Positions 42,627 to 52,499 of a DNA stretch of 64,000 bases are shown here, piece after piece. How positions within the stretch are numbered: position 1 is the first letter of the stretch; each line of letters starts with the position of its first letter. The stretch covers positions 1-64,000 of the forward strand of contig JAZLHW010000048.1 in the NCBI GenBank assembly GCA_045617105.1. The letters run 5' to 3'. This DNA is from CALELM01 sp045617105 (lineage in GTDB: Bacteria > Bacillota > Negativicutes > Selenomonadales > Selenomonadaceae). The position numbers were made by a program, and so were the translations under genes. The notes under the pieces are model-generated. The model saw only the letters and a list, made by a program, of their open reading frames with translations. It ran no database searches and was not told where the DNA came from.

Positions 42627-44426
42627 TCAAAACTTGAACTTCACGATCGCATTCTGGAGATCCTGTGCCTGCTCCGCAAGCTTGCGGCTTGCCGCTGCAA
42701 TCTCATGCATCGAAGCAGTCTGTTCCTCCGTTGCTGCCGAAACCGTCTGAGCCTCATCGGAAACCTTGCGGCTCATATCATTGATCTTCTCGACAGATGC
42801 GGTAATGTTGTCCACACCAGCAACCAACGTGCCAACATCCTGATCCATGAGCATAGCCTTCTGTGCAATACCGCCAACCATTGTGGAAATATCCGTGAAG
42901 GACTTGCCTGCATCACCAACAGCCTGCGTTCCGCCTGTTACCTGACCAACACCATCATGCATTGCCGTAACAGCATTTTCCGTATCATGCTGAATAGCAA
43001 CGATCAACTGTGCAATTTCTGCTGCCGCACCCTGCGACTGCTCTGCCAGCTTGCGAACCTCATCTGCAACGACTGCGAAGCCACGTCCATGCTCACCGGC
43101 ACGAGCAGCCTCGATTGCCGCATTGAGCGCAAGGAGATTCGTCTGATCGGAAATCGCTGCAATCGTATCTACGATCGTACCAATCTTCTGCGACTGAGCG
43201 CCAAGACTCTCAATAACGGAAGAAATCGTCTGGACGGTCGAATTGATCGTTCCCATGTTATCGACTGCATTTCCGACATTCTTTTGACCTTCCAATGCAA
43301 CCGTGCTTGTTTCCTTGATCTGCGTGCTTGCCTCAGAGAGCACACCCTTGAAGTCCTGCATGTACCTGGAGAGCTTCTGCGCATTTTCCGTTGCATTCTC
43401 TACATCCGTAAACTGCTCATTACAGGAAGCCGCTACATTGACGACCGATTCTGCGATCGAATGGCTGACCTCCGAGGACTGCTCTGCTGTCGAAGTAAGC
43501 TCCTCAGCAGCAGCCGCAACATATTCTGCACATTCCGCAATATTCTTCATCAGGGAGGCTATCTGCTTCTGCATGTCACGCAATGCCTTGCTCATGATAC
43601 CGAGCTCATCTGAACGAGAAGCCATAGCCGTAAGCTCACGTTCCTCTGTGTCCGACATACGCAGGTCGCCTGTTCCCATCATGCGAATGTAATCCGTAAC
43701 CTTTTGGATCGGTCCTGCAATCGATCCTGCAAGCCAAACAGCAAAGGCAATAAAGATAACCTGCAAGACCAACATCAAAAGCACCATGTGAATGATGTTT
43801 GCACGAAGCGCATCGGACAAGACTGCCTCACGCTCTACTACCTGCTTGTCGATATCATCGATCCAGACACCAGTACCAAGTACCCACTTGTAAGGCTTGA
43901 ACGTCGTTGTGTAGTTTCTCTTCGGAAGCGGTTCCGTCTCGTTTGGTTTTGCGAACATCAAGTCCGTGAAGCCGCCGCCTTCCTTCAAGCCATTCTGAAT
44001 CATTTCCTTGATGAAGTAACGTCCCTTAGGGTCTACCGAATTGATGCGGGATTTTCCCTCCGTATCACGACCGAGCAGAACGACATTCACGCCCTCCTCC
44101 GTATCAATCCAAAAATATCCCTTTCCATTGTCATAGCGCAGATCCCTGACAACATCAGCAGCCTGCTTCTTTGCCTGCTCCTCTGTCAGTTCACCTGCCT
44201 GCTGCTTCTTGTACAGCTCCTGAATAGCACTGACGGCAAGCTGCGTCTCATCAATCAGCTTTGTCTCAACACTGGCTTCCAAATCCCTCCGATAGGATGC
44301 CAACTGCTCCTTGTTGTCCTGCACCGAGCTGTAGACAACGATTGCCAGAACACACAACATGGTAGCAACAGAGACACCGACAATCGCCGCCACCAATCGC
44401 ATCTTCATTGACCTAAAATCCAACAT
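42627..44426 (-). CDS. Methyl-accepting chemotaxis protein with a Cache domain
   Basis: 599 residues. A membrane helix (about 8-30), an extracytoplasmic single-Cache domain (GKGYFWIDTEEGVNVVL; PYKWVLGTGVWIDDID), a second helix (about 215-240), a HAMP domain and a cytoplasmic signalling coil with the receptor tip (NLLALNAAIEAARAGEHGRG) are in order. It senses a small ligand, unknown, and signals to CheA. The ATG at 44426 has AGGAGGGG upstream. No che genes are nearby. Confidence 0.96.
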   Translation of the reverse strand: MLDFRSMKMRLVAAIVGVSVATMLCVLAIVVYSSVQDNKEQLASYRRDLEASVETKLIDETQLAVSAIQELYKKQQAGELTEEQAKKQAADVVRDLRYDNGKGYFWIDTEEGVNVVLLGRDTEGKSRINSVDPKGRYFIKEMIQNGLKEGGGFTDLMFAKPNETEPLPKRNYTTTFKPYKWVLGTGVWIDDIDKQVVEREAVLSDALRANIIHMVLLMLVLQVIFIAFAVWLAGSIAGPIQKVTDYIRMMGTGDLRMSDTEERELTAMASRSDELGIMSKALRDMQKQIASLMKNIAECAEYVAAAAEELTSTAEQSSEVSHSIAESVVNVAASCNEQFTDVENATENAQKLSRYMQDFKGVLSEASTQIKETSTVALEGQKNVGNAVDNMGTINSTVQTISSVIESLGAQSQKIGTIVDTIAAISDQTNLLALNAAIEAARAGEHGRGFAVVADEVRKLAEQSQGAAAEIAQLIVAIQHDTENAVTAMHDGVGQVTGGTQAVGDAGKSFTDISTMVGGIAQKAMLMDQDVGTLVAGVDNITASVEKINDMSRKVSDEAQTVSAATEEQTASMHEIAAASRKLAEQAQDLQNAIVKFKF

Positions 44427-44603
44427 CAATTACCCCTCCTAAACGTATTTTGATTTCGTCGAGTTCAAGCCATTATTCATCTCCTATACGACAATTTCGA
44501 CACATTTTTGCAAAATCCTTCTAGAATAAAAAAAATTTACAGATAAATTTTGCATTTCAAAATTGTTTTTTCACTTCATCTGCAATCTGTTCTAAATCAA
44601 AAC

Positions 44604-44671
44604 ATCCCCTGCTTCATTAAAATACCTCGGTTCAGGAAAAGGCTTTGCATTTTCTTGAACCAAGGCATTAT
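44604..44671 (+). repeat. Degenerate partial copy D of the 148-bp repeat
   Basis: Aligns with the last half of copies A-C: CTGCTTCATT, GGAAAAGGC, GCATTTTCTTGAAC and AAGGCATTATAATA. The stem is extended here by GGTTCA/TGAACC. The 300-base gap 44427-44726 holds this and nothing else clear. Confidence 0.7.
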
Positions 44672-44726
44672 AATATACGAGATATGCTAAGAGATTTTTC
44701 ATAATACATACGAAAAGGGGTCCATC

Positions 44727-45509
44727 GTGCATCAATATATCTTTTTTATCGGGGATTTCCCCATCAGGGCATACGGATTGGTTCTTTCGCTCAGTATCCT
44801 GCTGGCGACTGGTGTTGGTTATTTTCTTGCCAAGCAGGACGGCAGAGGCTACGAAAAGCATGTTGCCGATATCGGCATTTACTGCGGAATCGCAGGACTC
44901 ATCGGCGCCAGATTATGGGACGTTTTCTTTTTTGACTGGAGCTATTATTCCCATCATCTCACGGAGATCATGAACGTCTGGCAGGGCGGCATGGCGATCC
45001 AAGGAGGTATTTTCGCAGGAGTCCTTGCAGGACTTGCCTATGCAAGAAAGCACCATCTGGATGCTTGGGCTCTTGCAGACATTCTCGCCCCAGCCCTCGT
45101 CCTCGGTCAGTCCCTCGGCCGCTGTGCCAATCTCCTGAATGGCGATGCCTTTGGAGCGCCGACAGGTTCAAGTTTTGGAATCCTCTATCCGCCTACCACA
45201 CTTGCCTACCACACCTACGGCAACCAACCTCTTTGGCCGGCGGAGATATGGGAGGGACAGCTTGACCTCGTTATCTTCGCCCTTCTCCTCATCTTTCGCT
45301 CTACCCATCATGCCAAGGGACAGTGCTTTGCCCTGTATGTCATGCTTTATTCCACAGCTCGCTTCTTTCTTGAATACCTGCGCGGGGATTACATGGATCT
45401 TGCCTTTGGACTTTTCAAGAGTGCGCAAATGACGAGCCTTACTGCCTTTACGATCTCTGCCGTGATCTTCCTCTATCTGCAATACAAAAAAAATAAGGCG
45501 GAGAAATAA
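44727..45509 (+). CDS. lgt: Prolipoprotein diacylglyceryl transferase
   Basis: 260 residues, seven membrane helices. The Lgt signature is visible as GQSLGRCANLLNGDAFG, with the GGMAIQGGIFAGVLAG loop and a C-terminal ARFFLEYLRGD. It adds diacylglycerol to lipobox Cys of prolipoproteins. The start is GTG at 44727 with AAAAGGGG upstream. It is convergent with proC and shares a terminator. Confidence 0.97.
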   Translation: MHQYIFFIGDFPIRAYGLVLSLSILLATGVGYFLAKQDGRGYEKHVADIGIYCGIAGLIGARLWDVFFFDWSYYSHHLTEIMNVWQGGMAIQGGIFAGVLAGLAYARKHHLDAWALADILAPALVLGQSLGRCANLLNGDAFGAPTGSSFGILYPPTTLAYHTYGNQPLWPAEIWEGQLDLVIFALLLIFRSTHHAKGQCFALYVMLYSTARFFLEYLRGDYMDLAFGLFKSAQMTSLTAFTISAVIFLYLQYKKNKAEK

Positions 45510-45553
45510 AAAATCCATGACGAAACAGAAAACCGTTTCGTCATGGATTTTTT
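45508..45553. terminator. Shared bidirectional terminator of lgt and proC
   Basis: AAAAAATCCATGACGAAAC and GTTTCGTCATGGATTTTTT pair over about 19 bp, with A's before and T's after. Confidence 0.92.
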
Positions 45554-46337
45554 ATTTCTTGTTCATGACAGCATCAATCGATTGAATACATGCATTGCGG
45601 AAGCCGTTCTTCTCCAATGCCGTCACACCGCAGATCGTCGTACCGGCAGGCGAGCAAACCTTGTCCTTCAGCATTGCCGGGTGTTCCCCTGTTTCCAGCT
45701 GGAGCTTTGCCGAGCCTAAGATCATTTGGGATAGCAAGCGATAGGCTTCTGCCCTCTTCATTCCATACTTTACCGCCGCATCACCATAAGCCTCGATCAT
45801 GAGATCCACAAAAGCAGGCCCGCAGCCCGTCACCGCTCCGCCGATCCCCATAAGGGAAGTCGGCAGCTCCTGCACGATCCCCACCGAAGCGAACAGCTTC
45901 ATGACTTCCTCTCGTTCCTCAGCCAAAAGCGTATTGCTTTCCTCGAACAAAAGAACTCCCTCGCCAACCATTGCAGGCGTATTTGGCATCACAAACTGAA
46001 TACGGGTATCCGTGCACAATGCCTTTTTGTACCTATCCAGATCCCAGCCTGCCGCAATCGAAACGACCGCCTTTCCTTCCAAACGGCTGCCCAGCTCCTT
46101 TAGCACGTCCTCGATCTGGTAGGGCTTGCATGCCATGACCAAAATATCAGCAATGCCGGCAAGCTCTGCCAAGGAAGCCATTGGCGTAAACCCAATCGCA
46201 TGGCTGTTCTTCCGCAGCTTTTCCTGATTGGGTGCGTAGGCAAATACATCTTCCCTCGGAATGCTTCCCGATGCAATAAAGCCTGCTGCCAAAGCCTTTG
46301 CCATATTCCCCATGCCAATAAAACCAATTTTGCTCAT
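45552..46337 (-). CDS. proC: Pyrroline-5-carboxylate reductase
   Basis: 261 residues. The N-terminal Rossmann motif GFIGMGNMAKALAAG and the C-terminal DKVCSPAGTTICGVTALE signature match ProC, the final step of proline biosynthesis. It is convergent with lgt. Confidence 0.97.
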   Translation of the reverse strand: MSKIGFIGMGNMAKALAAGFIASGSIPREDVFAYAPNQEKLRKNSHAIGFTPMASLAELAGIADILVMACKPYQIEDVLKELGSRLEGKAVVSIAAGWDLDRYKKALCTDTRIQFVMPNTPAMVGEGVLLFEESNTLLAEEREEVMKLFASVGIVQELPTSLMGIGGAVTGCGPAFVDLMIEAYGDAAVKYGMKRAEAYRLLSQMILGSAKLQLETGEHPAMLKDKVCSPAGTTICGVTALEKNGFRNACIQSIDAVMNKK

Positions 46338-46351
46338 TACCTCACGTCCCC

Positions 46352-49246
46352 TTACGATCTCTCCAATTTCCTGTAGGCTGCTTCCCGCAGAACCTGCTCC
46401 AGCTCCTCGACCTCAATCGGTTTTGCCAGATGCCCGTTCATTCCTGCCTCACGGGAGCGTTCCTTGTCCTCACTAAATGCATTTGCCGTCATCGCATAGA
46501 TAGGAATTCCTGCCACCTCCGGATCAGAAAGCTTGCGGATCTTCCTCGTCGCTTGGTATCCATCCATGTACGGCATCTGAATATCCATCAACACTATATC
46601 ATAATCTCCGGCGGAAGCCTTCTTCATTTTCTCTACGGCGATTCTGCCGTCCTCCGCATAATCCACGGAAATACCAAAGTCCTCCAAGATCTCCCCCGAA
46701 ATCTCACGGTTCAGCATATTGTCCTCCACCAGCAAAACACGCAAACCTGAGAGAGATATATCCGCAGGAGCCGAAGGGTCCGCAGGAGCCGAAGCTCGAT
46801 CTGCCACGATTCTAAAGCAAACTACTGTTCCCTTTTCAGGCTCACTCTCAATCTGGATCGTGCCATTCATAGCATCCACGATTCTCTTGACGATCGCCAT
46901 GCCGAGCCCGCAGCCTTGGATCCCGCTCGTAGTACTGTTGCGTTCCCGTGAGAAATTCTCAAAGATTTGCTCCACGAATTCCTCATTCATTCCTATGCCG
47001 TTGTCCGCAACCGTAAAGCACAAAGCCACCTGCTCCGGATTCTCCAAATCGATCTTCTCTAAGGAATACTTCACCGTTCCGCCATCCGGCGTATACTTGA
47101 TAGCATTGGAAAGGATATTTAAAAGCACTTGGTCGATCCGCATCGTGTCCAAAAAGAGCCAGCAATCCTCATCCATGTTCTTATACTCTTTCAGGAAGGA
47201 AATATTCTTCTCCTTTGCCAAGGAATCCAGCATAGGCGTGACCTTGCTCCTGCATTTCCGTAAATTGACAGGTTGTTTCTCAATCACTAGCTTGCCGTTC
47301 TCGATACGAGCCATCTCCAAAATCTCATTGATAAGGGAAAGCAGATGCTCACCTGCCGTCTCCACCTTGTCCAAGCAATCCTTCAGCCTGCCTGCATCGT
47401 GAAAATACTTCCTTGCCATCTTGTTAAAGCCCAAAATAGCGTTCATCGGTGTACGGATATCATGCGACATATTGAACAGGAAGGTCGTCTTGGACTTGCT
47501 TGCCATCTCCGCCTTGTAAAGTGCCTCCTGCAGCTCCTCCGTCCGGCTCTGTACCAAGCCTTCCAGATGCTCATTCACTTCCTTGATGGACTTGTTGGCA
47601 TTCTCCAGTTCACGTTCCGAACGGGCAAAGCGTATCATTGCATAGGTAGTGAATACGACCCCGAATACCAGCAGGAAAAAAACAAGCAGATAGGCAGGAT
47701 TCCGCAAGAAGAAATTTCTTGCCGAAAGATCCGTTTGGTTCAGCACAGAATGACGAAACGTAATATCTGCAATTTCAGTTGCCGACACGAATCTCAAGAC
47801 ACGATTCATGAAAAGAATGAGCGGCATATTATCACGTTTGGCAGAAACACAAGCATCGCACACCTCTGCCAAGGAATACACAGATGCCATATTTCTAGTC
47901 GTGTAATCCGTTGTCAATGCCTGCAAATAGGATACCCGCCCAATCGCCGCCGTTGCCTTTCCATTCATGACACACTCCACGCACTCTGACAGCGTTTCAC
48001 AGGAAATGATCTCTGCCGAAGGATAGTGCTTCAGCGCATAGGACATTCCAAGGCCATTCGCAGGTACTGCAATACGGGAAAAAGTCTCATCTGTCATCTT
48101 GCCTCGATAAAATACTCCCATAACTGCCTGAAAGACAGTCTGTGAAATCAAAAAATCATTCAGGTCTGCCTCATACAGGTCATTGGATTCCGGAAAAGCA
48201 AGGTCGATCTTGCCTTCCTTCACATCCTGATGCATCGCCTGATAGTTATCATAGTTTTTCCATTCGATCCCCAAGGAAACGTCCATTCTTTGAAGGGCCT
48301 TCTGCAAAAGCTCCGGGAAAATGCCGATCGTTTCCCCTGACGGTCCTTGGTAAACATACGGAAAATTGTTTTGGCAGGTTCCGATCCGCAAAACGGGATG
48401 TTGCTGAAGCCAAGCCAATTCTTCAAAACTCAGGTTCTTGTTGATAGGCGACAGCTTGAAATGCTTCTGCATGAGATAATACTCAAAATTCGGACGCTGA
48501 AGCGCCAGCTTGGATTCTGCGTCATTCAGTTCCGCAAGCAGATCCGGCCGCGCCAAGGATACACCAATATAGCATGGCATCGATCCAATATCCTGAAGCA
48601 GCACCATGTCATCCTCAAAAGCGTTGTTGGAATTCAAAGTTGCATCTACCCTATGTGCATGAAGAGCTTCACTCTTTTTCGGCTCCGATTCAAAACTCAC
48701 GATCTCAGCATGGATATCATGCTTGCGAAGATACTCCTCAAGCAGGGCATTTTCCGCATATCCGGCATTTACGCCGATCTTCTTTCCTTCCAAACTCGCA
48801 TTGATATCGCTGGCAAACCTGCTCTTCCCTGCCCTGTCTGTTGCCAAGAAAAACTGCTCCCGACCGATTGGACGGTTGGGAAACAGCACCTTCCCCATGC
48901 GCTCCTCCGTGCGGCTGAGCAAGGGAACGATATCCACCTCACCCCTGAGGAGCATATCAAAAATCACCTCAAAGTTAGCATTGACATACTCATACTTCCA
49001 GCCAGTAAAAAAGGACAACGCCTGCAGGTACTCATACGAATACCCATCCTTTCGTGCACCGTCCTGTGCCCCGCTCATCATTCCGCCCGACTCGAAATAG
49101 CCGACACGCACCGTCTTGTCGCTCCCTGCCTCCACCTGCGGAATGGAATACAGCAAACCACCTGCAAACCATAAAGCAAGAACGATGACCCGCAGCACAC
49201 TCCCTGCTGCATACCTGCGAAATTCCCTGCCTGCTTGTCCCAACAA
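46352..49246 (-). CDS. Hybrid sensor histidine kinase with two solute-binding domains
   Basis: About 964 residues: a signal/membrane segment, two tandem family-3 solute-binding domains (from about 45 and about 285), a transmembrane helix near 530, a coiled linker, HisKA (FLFNMSHDIRTPMNAILG), HATPase (DNGIGM; GCGLGMAIVKRIVDAMNG) and a receiver (VLLVEDNMLNREI; VLMDIQMPYMDGYQATRKIR). Ligand is unknown; family-3 domains often bind amino acids. The start is unclear: GTG at 49255 touches AAGAGG; TTG at 49246 has eight-base spacing and is chosen. No partner regulator with a DNA-binding domain is adjacent. Confidence 0.93.
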   Translation of the reverse strand: MLGQAGREFRRYAAGSVLRVIVLALWFAGGLLYSIPQVEAGSDKTVRVGYFESGGMMSGAQDGARKDGYSYEYLQALSFFTGWKYEYVNANFEVIFDMLLRGEVDIVPLLSRTEERMGKVLFPNRPIGREQFFLATDRAGKSRFASDINASLEGKKIGVNAGYAENALLEEYLRKHDIHAEIVSFESEPKKSEALHAHRVDATLNSNNAFEDDMVLLQDIGSMPCYIGVSLARPDLLAELNDAESKLALQRPNFEYYLMQKHFKLSPINKNLSFEELAWLQQHPVLRIGTCQNNFPYVYQGPSGETIGIFPELLQKALQRMDVSLGIEWKNYDNYQAMHQDVKEGKIDLAFPESNDLYEADLNDFLISQTVFQAVMGVFYRGKMTDETFSRIAVPANGLGMSYALKHYPSAEIISCETLSECVECVMNGKATAAIGRVSYLQALTTDYTTRNMASVYSLAEVCDACVSAKRDNMPLILFMNRVLRFVSATEIADITFRHSVLNQTDLSARNFFLRNPAYLLVFFLLVFGVVFTTYAMIRFARSERELENANKSIKEVNEHLEGLVQSRTEELQEALYKAEMASKSKTTFLFNMSHDIRTPMNAILGFNKMARKYFHDAGRLKDCLDKVETAGEHLLSLINEILEMARIENGKLVIEKQPVNLRKCRSKVTPMLDSLAKEKNISFLKEYKNMDEDCWLFLDTMRIDQVLLNILSNAIKYTPDGGTVKYSLEKIDLENPEQVALCFTVADNGIGMNEEFVEQIFENFSRERNSTTSGIQGCGLGMAIVKRIVDAMNGTIQIESEPEKGTVVCFRIVADRASAPADPSAPADISLSGLRVLLVEDNMLNREISGEILEDFGISVDYAEDGRIAVEKMKKASAGDYDIVLMDIQMPYMDGYQATRKIRKLSDPEVAGIPIYAMTANAFSEDKERSREAGMNGHLAKPIEVEELEQVLREAAYRKLERS

Positions 49247-49381
49247 TATAGCCACCTCTTCTGCAATCTATCTCAAGATTCAAACTCTGTTCCTATTTTC
49301 ACGAAAAAAATTATAACGCAAAAAAAAAGGAATTGGCAAGTATTTTTCCTTATTCTCTGCGTTACAATTTGATAACATTTT

Positions 49382-49529
49382 ATAACGCCATTGTTCAAGA
49401 AAATGCCGTAAGCATTTTCCCTCCAATTTGCGTTTCAACGAAGCGGGAGATATGCTCACCGTTTGTTAAAATTTGGCTTCCCCCACTTACAGCAAGCTGT
49501 TGAAGAAGTGGACATCTTAGCTTCGTTAT
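49382..49529 (-). repeat. Structured 148-bp repeat, copy B
   Basis: Inverse orientation to copies A and C. Ends ATAACG/CGTTAT are intact and it is flanked by a direct repeat ATTTT (49377-49381 and 49530-49534), a 5-bp target-site duplication. It sits in the 49247-49653 gap, which has no gene. Confidence 0.92.
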
Positions 49530-49653
49530 ATTTTAAAATTTTGCTGTCCGATTCTCAAAGAAATCTTTCCTAAACATAAGAACCCTCGGTGAACTGCATC
49601 CAAGCATGTCTCTGCAGCTGAGTCAGAAGCTCCATCATCTACAATCCCTGCCA

Positions 49654-50421
49654 TCACCAATCATCCTCATCGGTCAGCTGAAAGGTAAAGCTGTCCGTAA
49701 ACACCCCCGGATTCGTGCCGGAAGAAAACCGATAGCCATAAGCCGCCTGCATTGCCGCACTGTCAAGCTCCGCATAACCGGACGATTGCAGGATCTCCAG
49801 CCGTTCGATTGCCCCGTCTGCCGATACATAGAAACGGATCCTGACCGTTCCTTCTGCTCCTATGCTCCTCATGCTCTCAGGATAAGTCACGGCACCCTTT
49901 CCAATACATGCCGCTGCAGTACGCTCCCTTGGTGCGGCCGGCGGTTCACTCGAAGCAGGCACTCCTTCTCCTCCTGTATCCTTCCCACTGCCCGTACCGC
50001 TTCCCTGTCCGTTTCCCTGCAAAGCATTTCTCTCTGCCCCACCTATGCCAGAGCCTGCACCATCTGCTGTCCCCTTTGCCTGCGATGGCACACTCACTGG
50101 CTGTTCTGCCTTTTGATGCTCCTGCTTGAATTCCTGCTGATGCTCCGGATGCTTCGTGTACTCCTCTTGGATCTCCGGCAAATGGATCTCGGTTGGAATC
50201 GCCACCTCCAAAACATCGGCTGCCGTGGCAGGCGCAGAAAGGCTGGCACTCCCCCCTTGACTGCCTTCCCCTTCATAAAGAACGACCTCGATAGCTTCTC
50301 TTTCCTCCACTGGCCTCGCCAACAGGAAGAATCCACTCGCCGCCACAAGAAAAAACAAATTGATGTGCAAGAAAATGGAAATGCACCAAGCCTTTCTGCT
50401 GTCACTGCTTTCCACGCTCAT
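49654..50421 (-). CDS. tonB: Energy transducer TonB
   Basis: 255 residues. An N-terminal membrane helix (about 12-34), a Glu/Gln/Gly-rich periplasmic linker, and a C-terminal TonB domain (YPESMRSIGAEGTVRIRFYV; AAMQAAYGYRF) are present. It spans the periplasm to energise the outer-membrane receptor. It is last in the cobalamin operon, three bases after exbD, and so is probably dedicated to cobalamin uptake here. Confidence 0.93.
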   Translation of the reverse strand: MSVESSDSRKAWCISIFLHINLFFLVAASGFFLLARPVEEREAIEVVLYEGEGSQGGSASLSAPATAADVLEVAIPTEIHLPEIQEEYTKHPEHQQEFKQEHQKAEQPVSVPSQAKGTADGAGSGIGGAERNALQGNGQGSGTGSGKDTGGEGVPASSEPPAAPRERTAAACIGKGAVTYPESMRSIGAEGTVRIRFYVSADGAIERLEILQSSGYAELDSAAMQAAYGYRFSSGTNPGVFTDSFTFQLTDEDDW

Positions 50422-50424
50422 GTC

Positions 50425-50835
50425 CTACCCCCTCGGCGTATCAGCCGCCAATCCGATACGGGCAATGCCCGCACCCTTGAATTTGTCCAAAAGCCCGATC
50501 ACCATTCCATAATCCATGCTTTGATCCGCACGAACTACGACAGAAAACTTGGGATCGACCTTCTGCTGCTCCATTGCCTTGGCAAGCAAAGTATCCTCTT
50601 CGATTTTCCGATCCTCCAACCAGAGTGAGCCATCTTTCTTCAATGTGACCACATAAGTCACAGAAACCTTTGTCTCGGCATGTGCCGCCTGCGGCATATC
50701 CACGTCCACGGTTTTCAGATTCACCATGTAAATCGTACTCAGCATGAAAAAGACCAGCAAAAAAAACATAATGTCGATCATTGGTATAATGATAATTTCC
50801 GGTTTTTGAAAAGCACGTCTGTCCCGCAGTCTCAT
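50425..50835 (-). CDS. exbD: Biopolymer transport protein ExbD
   Basis: 136 residues: one membrane helix with IPMIDIMFFLLVFFML (the conserved Asp) and a periplasmic domain (FSVVVRADQSMDYGMVIGLLD). Part of the ExbB-ExbD proton motor for TonB. ATGA overlap with exbB shows coupling. Confidence 0.94.
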   Translation of the reverse strand: MRLRDRRAFQKPEIIIIPMIDIMFFLLVFFMLSTIYMVNLKTVDVDMPQAAHAETKVSVTYVVTLKKDGSLWLEDRKIEEDTLLAKAMEQQKVDPKFSVVVRADQSMDYGMVIGLLDKFKGAGIARIGLAADTPRG

Positions 50836-51461
50836 TTTCGCTCACCTGCTCCCCGTTCTACGAGGGAAAAGCACTGCTCCATATCCGTCACGATATTTTC
50901 CAGCCGCTGCGAAAAATAAGCATGGACGATCAAGGCGAGAATTGCCACGCAAAGCCCCATCGCTGTTGCTATCAACGCCTCGCCAACGCCGCCCGTGATG
51001 GCAGCCGCCTGTCCCGACTGCACATGGAACACGCTAAAAGCGGAGATCATGCCGCTGATCGTCCCAAGAAGTCCCAAGAGAGGCGCAAGCGTCACGATAA
51101 CATTCAGATAATAAAGCCTTCGACGAAATTTTGAGATTTCCACGCCTGACTGCACCTCCATATAGGAAACTGCCGCCCTTCCTTCCCTTTCCTGCTCCAT
51201 CTCCATCGCATGTGCCAAAATGCCTGCAAGCACCCCTGACGAAGCTTTTGCCAGCTTCCGTGCTTCCTGCTCTTTAAATTCTCCCATCAAGGAACAGAAG
51301 TGCATGGCAAAATCCCTGCCGGAATCCATCCTGCGGAAATATAAATACCGTTCCAGCCCGACCGACACTGTAAGCATGGAGCAAAGCAGCAGCACATACA
51401 TGACAGAACCGCCCTTTTGAAAGAACTCCACGCCTGACATAATGTTTTCCATTTCTAACAC
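50832..51461 (-). CDS. exbB: Biopolymer transport protein ExbB (MotA/TolQ family)
   Basis: 209 residues, three membrane helices. The family motif LAPLLGLLGTISGMISAF and the GVGEALIATAMGLCVAI helix are visible. It forms the proton channel with ExbD. The GTG at 51461 follows GAGG by seven bases. It is nine bases past btuC. Confidence 0.94.
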   Translation of the reverse strand: MLEMENIMSGVEFFQKGGSVMYVLLLCSMLTVSVGLERYLYFRRMDSGRDFAMHFCSLMGEFKEQEARKLAKASSGVLAGILAHAMEMEQEREGRAAVSYMEVQSGVEISKFRRRLYYLNVIVTLAPLLGLLGTISGMISAFSVFHVQSGQAAAITGGVGEALIATAMGLCVAILALIVHAYFSQRLENIVTDMEQCFSLVERGAGERK

Positions 51462-51470
51462 AACCCTTCC

Positions 51471-52499
51471 TCATGTTTGCTTACGCAAAAGGTAAAGAAA
51501 ATACGGACTTCCCACAAAAGCAGTCATAATACCCACGCGAATTTCAGATGCAGGCAAGATCACCCGACCGAGCGAATCACAAAACACCAAAAATATGCCG
51601 CCTGCCAGCAGGCAGAGCGGAAGCAGTCTCCGATGATCCGGTCCCACCAGCAAGCGAAGCATGTGCGGAACGACAAGTCCCACAAACCCAATATTTCCGC
51701 TGATGCATACTCCGGCAGCCGTCACAAGCGAAGCCAAAGAAAGCAGCACCATACGAAAAGTATTCACAGGCATTCCGACTGCACGAGCCTCCGTATCGCC
51801 AAGCGACAATACATTCAAATGCCTTGAAAGCAGCAGCATGGCAAAAGAGCCAGCCAAGATAGGCCCAATGCCTAAAAAAACATGCTCCCACCTGCGGTAG
51901 TCCAAGCTTCCGATCGTCCAAAAGACGTACTGCTGCATCTTTTGCTCACTCAAGACCGTGAGGATCGCCGCCGCCACAGCAGACAGCAGCATTCCGACCA
52001 CCACCCCCGAAAGGAGCAGTGTCATCACAGGGATCCTGCCATGACGCAGGGAGAGAGCAACCACAAGCCCTACGGCGAGAAGCGCCCCTGCCAATGCGCA
52101 GGCAGGGAGCGCCAACATGCTCGTTGCAGGCAACCCCAAGGCGATCGCCAAGATCGCTCCTACGGATGCACCGCTCGATACGCCGACAATACTCGGATCT
52201 GCCAAAGGATTGCGGAAAGTTCCCTGCAGCACAGCACCGGAAACAGCAAGTCCTGCACCGACCAGCAAACCAACGGCTGTACGGGGCATACGAATATACC
52301 AAAGAACAGATTCCTCATCCCTCGGCACAGAAACCTCCGAGAAAAACGGCAAGCCAACCCCATGGCAAAGAGATGCCGCCGCATGAAGATACGGGATATC
52401 CATCTGCCCCCAGCAAAGCGATAAAAAACTGACAAAGCAAAGGAGCAGGAAGAACAAAAGAAGAATCGTCCCATACCGATAACGAGAAAGAAGCGTCAT
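51471..52499 (-). CDS. btuC: Cobalamin ABC transporter permease (BtuC/FecCD family)
   Basis: 342 residues, about nine or ten membrane helices, with the family blocks AVSGAVLQGTFRNPLADPSI, GVSSGASVGAILAI and CISGNIGFVGLVVPHMLRLL. It is the inner-membrane pore of a periplasmic-binding-protein ABC importer. The FecCD family also carries iron-siderophores and heme, but the upstream riboswitch indicates cobalamin. It overlaps btuD (ATGA). Confidence 0.93.
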   Translation of the reverse strand: MTLLSRYRYGTILLLFFLLLCFVSFLSLCWGQMDIPYLHAAASLCHGVGLPFFSEVSVPRDEESVLWYIRMPRTAVGLLVGAGLAVSGAVLQGTFRNPLADPSIVGVSSGASVGAILAIALGLPATSMLALPACALAGALLAVGLVVALSLRHGRIPVMTLLLSGVVVGMLLSAVAAAILTVLSEQKMQQYVFWTIGSLDYRRWEHVFLGIGPILAGSFAMLLLSRHLNVLSLGDTEARAVGMPVNTFRMVLLSLASLVTAAGVCISGNIGFVGLVVPHMLRLLVGPDHRRLLPLCLLAGGIFLVFCDSLGRVILPASEIRVGIMTAFVGSPYFLYLLRKQT

